From the NCBI RefSeq assembly GCF_029581275.1, contig NZ_CP120742.1, positions 5,332,501-5,396,500 on the forward strand: a stretch of 64,000 nucleotides of DNA, written 5' to 3'. This stretch comes from Micromonospora sp. WMMD1155 (lineage in GTDB: Bacteria > Actinomycetota > Actinomycetes > Mycobacteriales > Micromonosporaceae). Below, piece by piece: positions 7,652-16,107 of the stretch (positions are counted from its first letter, which is position 1; every line of letters begins with the position of its first letter). Below the pieces are notes generated by a model that was given only the letters and a program-made list of their open reading frames with translations, did not search any database and was not told the DNA's origin. The position numbers were made by a program, and so were the translations under genes.

Positions 7652-10299
7652 CACGGCCGCCTCGCGGATGCCGAGCCGGCGCCGTCGCCCTGGTGGCCGC
7701 TGCCGCCGTGCCCCTTGCCGCCGTGCCCGTTGCCGGCCGAGCCGTCCGTCACCGGGCCCGGCCCCGATACGGCGGAGCCGATCGACGGCACCACCGGCCC
7801 CGGAACGGAGACCGGTACGGCTTCGCGGACCGGCACCTGGGGCAGGACCGCCAACGGCAGGGAAGTGCGGAACTGCCCTGGAGTGACCGGGTCGCGCCGC
7901 TCCAGCCACGGGTCGCGGTAGGCGGCGACGGAGGCGTCCATGGTCGCATCGAGCCGCGCCGCGATGCCGTCGCTGTCGTCGACGACCACGGCCCGGATGT
8001 GGTCGATGCCGAGCCGGGGCACCCACGCGTACGTGCGTTCCAACCAGTTCGCGCTCTCCCGGTAGTACTGCAGGAACCGGCCGGTCAGCGTGATGACCTC
8101 GTCGGGCGAGTCGACGACGGCGAGCAGGTCCCCCTTGCGTACGTGGGCGCCGGCGGCCCCGCCGACGTAGATCTCCCACCTGCCGCCGTCGATGGCGACG
8201 ACACCGAGATCCTTGACGTACGCCTCGGCGCAGTTGCGGGGGCAGCCGGTGACGGCGAGCTTCATCTTGCCGGGGCCCTCGATGCCCTTGAACCGATCCT
8301 CGATCGCGATGCCGAGAGCGGTGGAGTCGCCGACGCCGAAGCGGCAGAAGTCGGAGCCGACGCAGGTCTTCACCGTACGGAAGCTCTTGCCGTAGGCGTA
8401 CCCGGACGGCATGTCGAGGTCCGCCCACACCCCGGGCAGGTCCTCCTTGCGGATGCCGAGCAGGTCGAGGCGCTGGCCCCCGGTGATCTTGACCAGCGGT
8501 ACGGAGTACTTCTCGGCCACCTCGGCGATCCGCCTGAGCTGCGCCGGTGTGGTCACGCCGCCCTTGATCTGGGGGACGACCGAGAAGGTGCCGTCTCGCT
8601 GGATGTTGGCGTGCACCCGGTCGTTGATGAAGCGGGCGTCGCGCTCGTCGACGTACTCGTCGCCCCACATCATCTTCAACAACGAGGCCAGGCCCATCTT
8701 GCTCTTGGCGTCCTCCGCGCCGCCGGGCACGAGGGTGGCGAACACCGCGGAGACGGATTTCAGGCCGTGTTCGCGGATCACCGCCATCAGCTCCGACTTG
8801 GGCATCGGCACACCGGGGACGTACCAACTCGCGGCCGGGTCGTCCTCGACCTTGCCGTCAGCGGCCCACTCGACGATCTGGGCGACCAGGCCCTTGCACG
8901 AGCCGCAGCCCTTGCCGGCACGGGTGGCGTCCATGACACCGGTGAGCGTCTTCACGCCGCCCCGCACGGTGCCGACCAACGCCCGCTTGGTGACGCCGTT
9001 GCAGTTGCACACCTGCACGTCGTCGCCGAGCTCCGCGGCACTCACGTCGGCCGACGGCGCGCCGAGGTCGAACAACATCTCGACCCGCTCCTTCGGCAGG
9101 GCGAGCCCACGGTCGAAGGCCTGCACGAGGAACGCGACCTTCTTCACGTCGCCGAGGAGAGTCGCGCCGACAAGCCGGTCGTCGCGGATGACGATGCTCT
9201 TGTAGACGCCCTTGCGCGGCTCGGCGAAGACGATCGTCTCGTCGTCGTCGCGTTCCGCCTCCTTCAGGCCCATCGACGCGACGTCCACGCCCGCCACCTT
9301 GAGCTTCGTGGCCAGTCGAGAGCCGTGGTACGCCGCGTTCGGGTTCGTTCCGGTGATGTGGTCGGCGAGCACCCGCGCCTGCTCCCACAGCGGAGCCACC
9401 AGGCCGTACGTCTCGCCGCGGTGTTGGGCACACTCGCCGACCGAGTAGATGTCGACCTCGTCCTGCACGCGCATCTGGTCGTCCACGACGATGCCCCGCT
9501 CCACCGGCAGGCCGCTGGTCGCGGCAAGCTCGGCGTTCGCCCGGATGCCGGCGGCCACGACGACGACGTCGCAGGCGATGGTCCGGCCGTCCTTGAGTTT
9601 GACCCCGGTCACGGCGTGCTTGCCGAGCACCTCGGTGGTGTGCGCGCCGAGGACGACCTCGATGCCGAGTCGCTCGATGCTGCGCCGCAGGATGGCGCCC
9701 GCCTGGGCGTTCAACTGGGCGTTCATCAGATGGCCGGCGGCGTGTACCAGGGTCACGTGGGGCAGATGATTCTGCAGGCCACGCGCGGCCTCCAGACCGA
9801 GCAGGCCGCCGCCGATCACCACCGCGCGCTCGTGCTCGCGGGCGTACCGGACCATGTTGCGGGTGTCGTCGATGGTGCGGAACGCGAACACGCCCTGGTG
9901 GTAGCCGCGCCCAGGGCGGTGGATGCCGGCAATCGGCGGGACGAACGCCCGGCTGCCGGTGGCGATGATCAGCTTGTCGTACGGCGTCGCGGTGCCGTCG
10001 TCCGCGTAGATCCGTCGGGCGAAGCGGTCGATGCGGGTGACCCGGGTGCCGGCGTGCAGGGTGATGCCGTTCTCGGCGTACCAGGACATGTCGTTGAGGA
10101 AGATGCCCGCCTCGTCGTCGGCCCCGGCGAGCACGTTGGAGAGCAGGATGCGGTTGTAGTTGCCGTACGGCTCCTCGCCGAACATCGTGATGGCGAACCG
10201 GTCGCCCCCGCCGCGTTCGAGGATCTCCTCGACCGTGCGGGCGCCGGCCATCCCGTTACCCACCACGACGAGGCGTCGGCGCTGGTCGACGGCGTCCAT
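7651..10299 (-). CDS. nirB: Assimilatory nitrite reductase [NAD(P)H], large subunit
   Basis: An 882-residue multi-domain enzyme that reduces nitrite to ammonium with six electrons from NAD(P)H. In order: an N-terminal FAD/NAD-binding module (VVVGNGMAGARTVEEIL at the start; a second Rossmann motif VVIGGGLLGLEAARGL near 155), a BFD-like [2Fe-2S] domain near residues 430-470 (CNCNGVTKRALV and GKGCGSCKGLV), a nitrite/sulfite reductase ferredoxin-like half domain, and the siroheme/[4Fe-4S] domain with TCVGSDFCRFGVGDS and TGCPRNCAEA around 645-690. The end carries an unusual Gly/His-rich tail (GNGHGGKGHGGSGHQG) not expected in the family. The start overlaps the stop of the preceding small gene as TGATG, and nirD overlaps its own stop in the same way. 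Confidence 0.95.
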   Translation of the reverse strand: MDAVDQRRRLVVVGNGMAGARTVEEILERGGGDRFAITMFGEEPYGNYNRILLSNVLAGADDEAGIFLNDMSWYAENGITLHAGTRVTRIDRFARRIYADDGTATPYDKLIIATGSRAFVPPIAGIHRPGRGYHQGVFAFRTIDDTRNMVRYAREHERAVVIGGGLLGLEAARGLQNHLPHVTLVHAAGHLMNAQLNAQAGAILRRSIERLGIEVVLGAHTTEVLGKHAVTGVKLKDGRTIACDVVVVAAGIRANAELAATSGLPVERGIVVDDQMRVQDEVDIYSVGECAQHRGETYGLVAPLWEQARVLADHITGTNPNAAYHGSRLATKLKVAGVDVASMGLKEAERDDDETIVFAEPRKGVYKSIVIRDDRLVGATLLGDVKKVAFLVQAFDRGLALPKERVEMLFDLGAPSADVSAAELGDDVQVCNCNGVTKRALVGTVRGGVKTLTGVMDATRAGKGCGSCKGLVAQIVEWAADGKVEDDPAASWYVPGVPMPKSELMAVIREHGLKSVSAVFATLVPGGAEDAKSKMGLASLLKMMWGDEYVDERDARFINDRVHANIQRDGTFSVVPQIKGGVTTPAQLRRIAEVAEKYSVPLVKITGGQRLDLLGIRKEDLPGVWADLDMPSGYAYGKSFRTVKTCVGSDFCRFGVGDSTALGIAIEDRFKGIEGPGKMKLAVTGCPRNCAEAYVKDLGVVAIDGGRWEIYVGGAAGAHVRKGDLLAVVDSPDEVITLTGRFLQYYRESANWLERTYAWVPRLGIDHIRAVVVDDSDGIAARLDATMDASVAAYRDPWLERRDPVTPGQFRTSLPLAVLPQVPVREAVPVSVPGPVVPSIGSAVSGPGPVTDGSAGNGHGGKGHGGSGHQGDGAGSASARRP

Positions 10300-10646
10300 C
10301 AGACCTCGACCAGACCCAGATCGACGATAACGGTGCCGGACACCCCGGCGGGCGCCGCCACGTGCACCTCGATACTGGTGCCGGCGTCGAGGTCCTCGAC
10401 CACCCGCAGCGGCACGTGGACGTCGGACTTGGCGCCGATCGGGAAGTACCGCATCGGTTGGCCGTCGCGCACGAGCAGGACACAGATCAGCTCAGCACTG
10501 GCATTGCCGCCGCGGAAATAGACCGGCTGGGCCACGACGCCGCCCGGCACCACGTAGCTGAGCGTGCCGTCGACGAGGCCGGGCCGGTCGAGGCCCTTGC
10601 CCTCGAAGCTGTAGACGCCTTGCAGGAAACGGGGAGTGGTGTGCAC
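10299..10646 (-). CDS. Conserved small protein of the nitrate assimilation operon, function unknown
   Basis: A 115-residue soluble protein beginning at a GTG (10646) with GGGAGC upstream. It is predicted mostly beta-strand (YVVPGGVVAQPVYFRGGNAS, MRYFPIGAKSDVHVPLRVVE, GTVIVDLGLVEV), has no Cys and no signal peptide. It sits between the nitrate reductase gene (16-base gap) and nirB (TGATG overlap), so it is co-translated with nitrite reductase. Similar proteins are, as far as I recall, found beside assimilatory nitrate reductases in actinomycetes, sometimes mis-annotated as molybdopterin oxidoreductase; no cofactor-binding motif is visible here. A structural, assembly or regulatory role in nitrate reduction is plausible but unproven. 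Confidence 0.75.
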   Translation of the reverse strand: MHTTPRFLQGVYSFEGKGLDRPGLVDGTLSYVVPGGVVAQPVYFRGGNASAELICVLLVRDGQPMRYFPIGAKSDVHVPLRVVEDLDAGTSIEVHVAAPAGVSGTVIVDLGLVEV

Positions 10647-10662
10647 AGCGATGCTCCCTTGA

Positions 10663-12840
10663 TCATTGAGGCGCTGGGTTGGGCGGTCGGGTGGTCAGCA
10701 GGTCGGCGTCGTCCGGGCCGCCTGCGCGCGCGATCGACACCGCGCAGGCCTTGAAGGCCGGCATCCGCGAATGGCGGTCCAGCGCCGGGTCGGTCAGCGC
10801 GTTCACGGCGGAGCTGCCACCCCAGTGGAACGGTGCGAAAACGGTGTCGCGGCGGATGCCGTCGGTGAGGCGCGCCCGGAAGAAGGCCCGCCCGCGTCGG
10901 CTGCGCAGTTCCACCACGTCGTTGTCGGCGATGCCGTGCCGGTGGGCGAGGTCCGGGTGCAGCTCCGCCCGAGCGTCGGGCAGCGCCATGGTCAGGGCAC
11001 CGACCCGGCGGGTCTGGTTGCCGCTCTGGTACTGCTGCATGTTGCGGCCGGTGGTCAGCACATACGGGTAGTCGGCGTCGGGCGGTTCCGCCGGATCGCG
11101 GTGCTCCACCCGGAAGAACCTCGCCCGCCCATCGGTGGTCGGGAACCGGTCGGTGAACAGCCGCGGCGTACCCGGATGGTCCTCGCTCGGGCATGGCCAG
11201 AACACCCCCTGCTCAGCCTCGATGCGTTCGTAGCTGATGCCGGCGTAGTCGGCTGTCCCGCCGGCGCTGGCTCGGCGCAACTCGTCGAAGACGCGGCGCG
11301 GATCGTCGTCGAAGTAGCGGCCGCGGCCGAGCCGGCCGGCGAGGTCGGCGAGCATCCGCAGGTCAGTGCGGACCTGCGGCGGCGGTGACATGACCCGCTT
11401 GCGGCGGATGACGCGTCCCTCCAGATTCGTCATCGTGCCGTCCTCCTCCGCCCACTGTGTCGTGGGCAGCACCACGTCGGCCATGGCTGCGGTCTCGGAG
11501 AGGAAGATGTCGGAGACGACGAGCAGGTCCAGCGCCTGCAGCCGGTCGCTCACCCGGTTGGCGTGCGGCGCCGACACGGCGATGTTGCTGGCCAGCACGA
11601 GCAGCACGCGTACCCCGTCGTCGGTCCCGAGCCGGTCGAGCATCTCCCAGGCCGACCGGCCCGGCCGGGGCAGCTCGTCCGGGTCGATGCCCCAGACGGC
11701 CGCGACGTGGGCTCGCGCCGCAGGGTCGTCCAGGCGCCGGTAGCCGGGCAGTTGGTCGGCCTTCTGCCCATGCTCGCGCCCACCCTGCCCGTTACCCTGC
11801 CCGGTGATCGTGCCGTAGCCGGAGAAGGGCCGCCCGGGCAGGCCCAGGGCGAGGGCCAGATTGAGGTACGCCTGCGCCGTGTCAGTGCCGTTGCTGTGCT
11901 GCTCGGCGCCGCGGGCGGTGAGCACCATCGCCGACGTGGCGGCCGCCAGCAGCCGTACCGTCTCCCGCAGGTCCCGTTCCGGTACGCCGGTCATCCGCTC
12001 CACCCGGTCCGGCCAGTACGCCGCAACGGTGGCCCGGACCGCGTCGAAGCCGCTCGTGCGGTCGCGCACGTACGTCTCGTCGACCAGGCCCTCGCGAATC
12101 GCGACGTGCAGCAGCCCGTTCGCCAGTGCGAGGTCCGTGCCCGGCAGTGGCTGCAGGTGGAGGTCAGCTCCTCCCGCGGTGGTCGTACGGCGGGGGTCGA
12201 CGACGATGTGCCGTGCGCCGGCGGCTCGTCCGGCGTCGAAGTACTGCATGGACGGCGGTAGCACATCGGCCGGATTCGCGCCGACCAACAGCACGGCCTG
12301 CGCCTGGGCGATGTCGGCCAGAGGGAACGGCAGGCCACGGTCGATCCCGAGCGAGCGGTTCGAAGCGGTCGCCGCGGACGACATGCAGAACCGGCCGTTG
12401 TAGTCGATCGACGCCGAGCGCAGCGCCACCCTGACGAACTTGCCCAACGCGTACGCCTTCTCGTTGGTCAGCCCGCCGCCACCGAAGGCCCCGACGCTGT
12501 CGGGGCCGTACCGGTGTTGGCTGGTACGGATGGCGTCGACGATACGGTCGAGCGCCTCGTCCCAATCCGCCGGTCGCAACGGGCTGGTGCGATCGCCGGG
12601 ATCCTTACGGACGAGAGGGCTCAGTAGCCGGTCGCCGTGGTCGAGAAGGTCGGCAGCCGTCCATCCCTTGGCGCACAGACCGCCCCTGTTGACCGGGAAT
12701 TCGGTGGGCGCCAGCAGAGGCGGCCCGTCGCCGATCGTCAGGGACACCCCACACTGCATGGCGCAGTAGGGGCAGTGCGTATCGATCGCAGACGATGCGC
12801 TCACCAGTCCGATGCTTGCCCGGCACTGTTTCCGATCCAT
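10663..12840 (-). CDS. nasC: Assimilatory nitrate reductase catalytic subunit (molybdopterin, [4Fe-4S])
   Basis: A 725-residue molybdopterin oxidoreductase that reduces nitrate to nitrite in the cytoplasm. The N-terminal [4Fe-4S] motif is CPYCAMQCG followed by GLCAKG (Cys-x2-Cys-x3-Cys, then about 26 residues to the fourth Cys). Mo-bis-MGD binding regions include GGGGLTNEKAY, GRFCMSSAATASNRSLG, GANPADVLPP, GYGTITGQGNGQGGREHGQK, the aspartate/glutamate-rich WAEEDGTMTNLEGRVIRRK and a C-terminal MopB_CT domain (TTGRNMQQYQSGNQTRRV). The length fits the NarB/NasC class without a C-terminal BFD extension. The start is uncertain: ATG at 12840 is chosen; an upstream start at 12894 or a GTG nearer the first Cys is possible. 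It is the first gene of the operon nasC - small protein - nirB - nirD - narK, divergent from the sigma factor gene. Confidence 0.92.
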   Translation of the reverse strand: MDRKQCRASIGLVSASSAIDTHCPYCAMQCGVSLTIGDGPPLLAPTEFPVNRGGLCAKGWTAADLLDHGDRLLSPLVRKDPGDRTSPLRPADWDEALDRIVDAIRTSQHRYGPDSVGAFGGGGLTNEKAYALGKFVRVALRSASIDYNGRFCMSSAATASNRSLGIDRGLPFPLADIAQAQAVLLVGANPADVLPPSMQYFDAGRAAGARHIVVDPRRTTTAGGADLHLQPLPGTDLALANGLLHVAIREGLVDETYVRDRTSGFDAVRATVAAYWPDRVERMTGVPERDLRETVRLLAAATSAMVLTARGAEQHSNGTDTAQAYLNLALALGLPGRPFSGYGTITGQGNGQGGREHGQKADQLPGYRRLDDPAARAHVAAVWGIDPDELPRPGRSAWEMLDRLGTDDGVRVLLVLASNIAVSAPHANRVSDRLQALDLLVVSDIFLSETAAMADVVLPTTQWAEEDGTMTNLEGRVIRRKRVMSPPPQVRTDLRMLADLAGRLGRGRYFDDDPRRVFDELRRASAGGTADYAGISYERIEAEQGVFWPCPSEDHPGTPRLFTDRFPTTDGRARFFRVEHRDPAEPPDADYPYVLTTGRNMQQYQSGNQTRRVGALTMALPDARAELHPDLAHRHGIADNDVVELRSRRGRAFFRARLTDGIRRDTVFAPFHWGGSSAVNALTDPALDRHSRMPAFKACAVSIARAGGPDDADLLTTRPPNPAPQ

Positions 12841-12949
12841 ACCGGGGCCGTAACGCTCTGCGACCCTCGGGCTCGGACCTCCGCGCCTGAACACTTTCCC
12901 GGCTGATCGGCAATGTCAGGGTGAAGCGCGGACTTTGCCGAGGAGGGCC

Positions 12950-13522
12950 ATGGCTTCGGATGCGGATTTGATCGGCCGGTCACTGGGTGGCGATGTCGAC
13001 GCCTTCGTGGAGGTGGTCGAGCGTCACGAGGCCGCCGTCGGTTCGTACCTCGTTCGCCGGGTGGGGCGGGATGCGGCTGAGGACCTCCTGGGCGAGGTCT
13101 GGGTTGCGGCGTTCGAGTCGCGGCGATCGTACGACCGGTCGTACAACGATGCGCGGCCGTGGCTGTACGGGGTGGCGCTGAATCGCCTACGGCGTTACTG
13201 GCGGTCCCGGCCGGCCGAGGACCTGGTCGCCGATGTGCCGGACGTGGCCACTGGATGGGATCCGTGGTCGGCGGTGGACCTCGGCGTGGACGCCCGGGCG
13301 GTACTCCGGTCGGCCCTGACACGGCTCAAACCCGAGGAGCGGGAGGTCCTGAGGCTCGTCGCCTGGGAGGACCTGACCGCAGCCGACGCCGCGCGGGCAC
13401 TCGGCATACCGGCCGGCACCGCGCGGCGGCTGCTGAGCCAGGCCAGGACGGCATTACGCGACGCCCCGGGGGTGTCCGCGCTTCTGAAGGACCGCAACAG
13501 CGCGAAGGAGAGACACCGATGA
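12950..13522 (+). CDS. ECF RNA polymerase sigma factor (sigma-70 family)
   Basis: A 190-residue extracytoplasmic-function sigma factor. Region 2 lies at about residues 10-80 (FVEVVERHEAAVGSYLVRRV, DLLGEVWVAAFESRRSY, ARPWLYGVALNRLRRYWR). Region 4 with its helix-turn-helix is near 125-180 (LKPEEREVLRLVAWEDLTAA, then ALGIPAGTARRLLSQARTAL). The ATG at 12950 has AGGAGG three to eight bases upstream; the TTG at 12935 is rejected because it precedes that site. The stop overlaps the next gene as ATGA, so sigma factor and partner are coupled. A rare TTA leucine codon occurs at 13454-13456, which in mycelial actinomycetes can make translation depend on the bldA tRNA. Its target promoters cannot be inferred here. 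Confidence 0.9.
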   Translation: MASDADLIGRSLGGDVDAFVEVVERHEAAVGSYLVRRVGRDAAEDLLGEVWVAAFESRRSYDRSYNDARPWLYGVALNRLRRYWRSRPAEDLVADVPDVATGWDPWSAVDLGVDARAVLRSALTRLKPEEREVLRLVAWEDLTAADAARALGIPAGTARRLLSQARTALRDAPGVSALLKDRNSAKERHR

Positions 13523-14679
13523 CCGACGAGCTCGATCTGATCGGTGCCTTGGGCAGCGCAGAACCACTACGCCCGGAGGCGTATCAGCGGGCACGGGCGG
13601 TGCTGCGGGCGGCGATGGCCGACCCCGGAACCGTGCGGCTGCTCGGCGCGACATCAGCGGAGGACACGACTATGGAGACGTCTTCAACAATGGAAACGAC
13701 GACAACGACGACAACCACGCGGGACCACGAATCCAGCCCGGCGCCTCAACGCCGCGGGATCGGTATCGCGGGTCGACTGGGCATCGGCGCCGGGGTGGGG
13801 GTTGCCGCCGCGGCGGCGGTCGTCGCTGTGGCGCTCAGCTCGTCGGCGCCGGGAGGCATGGAGGCCGGCAAGGCCGGTAAGGATTCGTCAGCCGCCACCC
13901 CGGGCTCGACCACCGTCGACGGGTCGGCCGAGCGCGCGCCGCTGATGACCCTGGCCGGGTCCATCACGACGGTCACCCCGGCGGCGGGCGACGCGTGGCT
14001 GGTGAAGGCGACGCAGATCCACGGCACCAAGACCATGCAGGTCGTCTACACGCTGTACACCGACGGTCACGCGATCTATACGGGCAACAGCGTGCAGGAC
14101 ATCAAGCGTGCGATCGCCCGTCACCAGGACCAGATGACGGACGGCGGCTATGCTCCGCTCCTCAAGGCAGCCGTCGCCGCGGCGGACAGCAGCCCGGCCG
14201 ACGGCCGGACCCGGATGCTCAAGGCAGCCAAGGACCCGCTGGTGGGCCTCGACCCCGCAGCGCAGAAGGCCGTGTGGGACAAGCAGCAGGCGGACGTCCA
14301 GGTCATCATCAAGCAGAAGGGCGGCAACGCCGAGCCGAAACCATACAGCCCTCAGGCCGTTGAGCGGCACTTCGACAACGCCCTGTGGACGTACAGCACC
14401 CAAGCGCTGTCCGCTGGCAACGGCAACACGCAGGTCCGGGCCGGTGTGCTGCGCCTGCTGTCCACCATCTCCGCGGTCAGCGTCGAGAACTCGACCACCC
14501 ACGGCAAGGCCACGCTGACCATCACCGCCGGCCCCGAGGTGTTCGGCGGCGAGGGCAGCGAGGTGCTGACCATCGACGCCACGACCGGCATGCTGGTCAA
14601 GGACGTCTCCACCGTGCCCGGCCTCCCCCCGGCCTCCACGACGTACGAATCCTCCCGCGTGACGAAGGTCGACCTGTAG
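13519..14679 (+). CDS. Sigma-factor partner: single-pass membrane protein (CU044_5270-like)
   Basis: A 386-residue protein with a cytoplasmic N-terminal segment of about 95 residues (LIGALGSAEPLRPEAYQRAR), a Thr-rich stretch, one membrane span near residues 90-110 (GIGAGVGVAAAAAVVAVALS) and an extracytoplasmic domain to the end. The arrangement (N-in, single span, large outside sensor/lipoprotein-like domain, ATGA-coupled behind an ECF sigma factor) is typical of the CU044_5270 type of protein and of anti-sigma factors. No zinc-binding HxxxCxxC motif is visible, so if it restrains the sigma factor it is not as a classical ZAS anti-sigma factor. AGGAGAG precedes the ATG. A strong hairpin terminator follows. 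Confidence 0.75.
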   Translation: MTDELDLIGALGSAEPLRPEAYQRARAVLRAAMADPGTVRLLGATSAEDTTMETSSTMETTTTTTTTRDHESSPAPQRRGIGIAGRLGIGAGVGVAAAAAVVAVALSSSAPGGMEAGKAGKDSSAATPGSTTVDGSAERAPLMTLAGSITTVTPAAGDAWLVKATQIHGTKTMQVVYTLYTDGHAIYTGNSVQDIKRAIARHQDQMTDGGYAPLLKAAVAAADSSPADGRTRMLKAAKDPLVGLDPAAQKAVWDKQQADVQVIIKQKGGNAEPKPYSPQAVERHFDNALWTYSTQALSAGNGNTQVRAGVLRLLSTISAVSVENSTTHGKATLTITAGPEVFGGEGSEVLTIDATTGMLVKDVSTVPGLPPASTTYESSRVTKVDL

Positions 14680-14740
14680 GCCGGGAAATCCCACCCAGCA
14701 GCGATCCGGCAGACGGGCGTGACGTGCCCGGCGTTCGGTG

Positions 14741-14774
14741 ACGGTGCGGGCCGCCCAGAGGCGGCCCGCACCGT
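14741..14774. terminator. Bidirectional hairpin terminator between convergent genes
   Basis: A perfect 15-base inverted repeat (ACGGTGCGGGCCGCC at 14741-14755, complement at 14760-14774) with a 4-base CAGA loop. There is no long U tract, as is common for actinomycete terminators. It lies between the sigma partner gene (+) and the NAD kinase gene (-), so it can serve both. Confidence 0.75.
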
Positions 14775-14835
14775 CATTCCGTTGTTCGGACGGTCGTTTT
14801 TCCACTACCGCCTCTGGCGGCTTGGGACGTGCGGC

Positions 14836-15906
14836 TCAGCCGGCATCAGACCCCTCTGCCGGCAGGTGCAGGTGTTTGAGGTCCTCCGGTATCGGTAGGT
14901 CCGGCCGGTAGATCAGCAGTGGGGGCCGGCTGTCGGTGTCGGCGCGGGCCGCGGGGGCATCGGCGAGTGAGAACTGGTCCCGGAGTCGGCCGAAGAAGTC
15001 GTCGACGTCGCCGACGATGAGCTTCGCGCGGCGTCGGGCGGGGTAGACGGCGACCCAGTCACCGGGGTCGAGGATTCCGTGTACGCGTCCGTCGACGACG
15101 ACGGTGACCTGACCCGAGCGAGGCAGCACCTGGACACCGACGGGCTCGTCCGGGGCGGTGACCATGCTTCGGTTGAACGCCATGTGCGGGGCGACCGGGG
15201 TGAAGACGAGGGCGTTGAGGCGCGGTGACAGGACCGGTCCGCCTGCGGCGAAGGAGTAGGCGGTGGAGCCCGTCGGTGAGGCGACCATGACGCCGTCGGC
15301 GGAGTAGGTGGCGAACAGCCGCCCGGACAGGTACACCGCCACGCTGGTCTGCCGGTCCCGGCCGAGCTTTTCGAACACGACGTCGTTGAGGCCGTTGAGG
15401 CCCAGCGGGACACCCCAGCCCACCTGGTCGGGCGTGCTCGGCCGGGGAATGGGCGGGGCGGGCGCGGGGCCGCGGCCGTAGCGCAGCAGGGTCCGAAGCT
15501 CCGGTGGGACCTGCAGCGGACGCGACGCCCGCAGGGTGAGCAGCATCCGTTGCTGGATGGTCGCGCGGCCGGTCAGGGCGGCGCCCAGCACCCTCGGCAG
15601 GTCCGTCGCGGCGAACGGGGTGAGGAAGCCGACCCGTCCGGCCTTCACGCCGAGAACGGGTGCGTCGGCCTCGACCGCGACGGCCAGTCCGCGCAGGAGA
15701 GTGCCGTCGCCGCCGATGGTGACGACGAGCTGCGGTCGTTGCGGAAGGTCGGCCAGCACGTCGGCGGGGCTCTGCTCGTCCCGCCAGACGTCCAGGGTCC
15801 GCGCCGTAGCGCCGTGCTCGGCGCAGATCCGCGACACCATGTCCGCCGTCTCGGCGGCCTGCGGCCTGGTCGGGTGTACGACGACGCCGACGAGCATCCG
15901 AATCAC
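14836..15906 (-). CDS. nadK: NAD kinase (ATP/polyphosphate-dependent), probable paralogue
   Basis: A 356-residue NAD kinase that phosphorylates NAD to NADP. The diagnostic GGDGT motif occurs in QLVVTIGGDGTLLRGLAVAV, followed by VLGVKAGRVGFLTPF, the NDVVF substrate motif (LNGLNDVVFEKLGR) and the conserved YSADGVMVASPTGSTAYSFA, GGP and MAFNRS blocks. It is longer than a housekeeping NadK because of a Pro-rich insertion (RYGRGPAPAPPIPRPSTPDQ) and a C-terminal extension. It is not beside recN or a TlyA gene as the housekeeping copy usually is in actinomycetes, so it may be a second, conditionally used kinase. The GTG at 15906 follows GAGGGGAC; an ATG at 15897 is an alternative. Confidence 0.88.
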   Translation of the reverse strand: MIRMLVGVVVHPTRPQAAETADMVSRICAEHGATARTLDVWRDEQSPADVLADLPQRPQLVVTIGGDGTLLRGLAVAVEADAPVLGVKAGRVGFLTPFAATDLPRVLGAALTGRATIQQRMLLTLRASRPLQVPPELRTLLRYGRGPAPAPPIPRPSTPDQVGWGVPLGLNGLNDVVFEKLGRDRQTSVAVYLSGRLFATYSADGVMVASPTGSTAYSFAAGGPVLSPRLNALVFTPVAPHMAFNRSMVTAPDEPVGVQVLPRSGQVTVVVDGRVHGILDPGDWVAVYPARRRAKLIVGDVDDFFGRLRDQFSLADAPAARADTDSRPPLLIYRPDLPIPEDLKHLHLPAEGSDAG

Positions 15907-16107
15907 CACGTCCCCTCGGCTCCCGACGTCATCTGACGTGACCACTGCGGAAATACTCTACGGAGCGGTCGGGTGCCGGCGTACGCGTCCTCCGCTCGCG
16001 CCGGTGCGCCGGCCGATCTGCCGCCGCACAGCGCGAGCCCTGGCAGATCTGAACAGACTCTGCGCTGGTCCGGCTGGCGACTCAGCGGGTCGTCGCGACC
16101 CGGTGCC

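Noticed and set aside
7387..10521. A 1044-codon plus-strand frame over nirB/nirD
   Set aside because: Pure shadow of the nitrite reductase genes, without start signal or recognisable domains.
12841..12949. A GlnR-type box upstream of the nitrate operon
   Set aside because: GTAAC occurs at about 12850 but the second half site does not fit the expected GTnAC-n6-GnAAC pattern, so no site is claimed.
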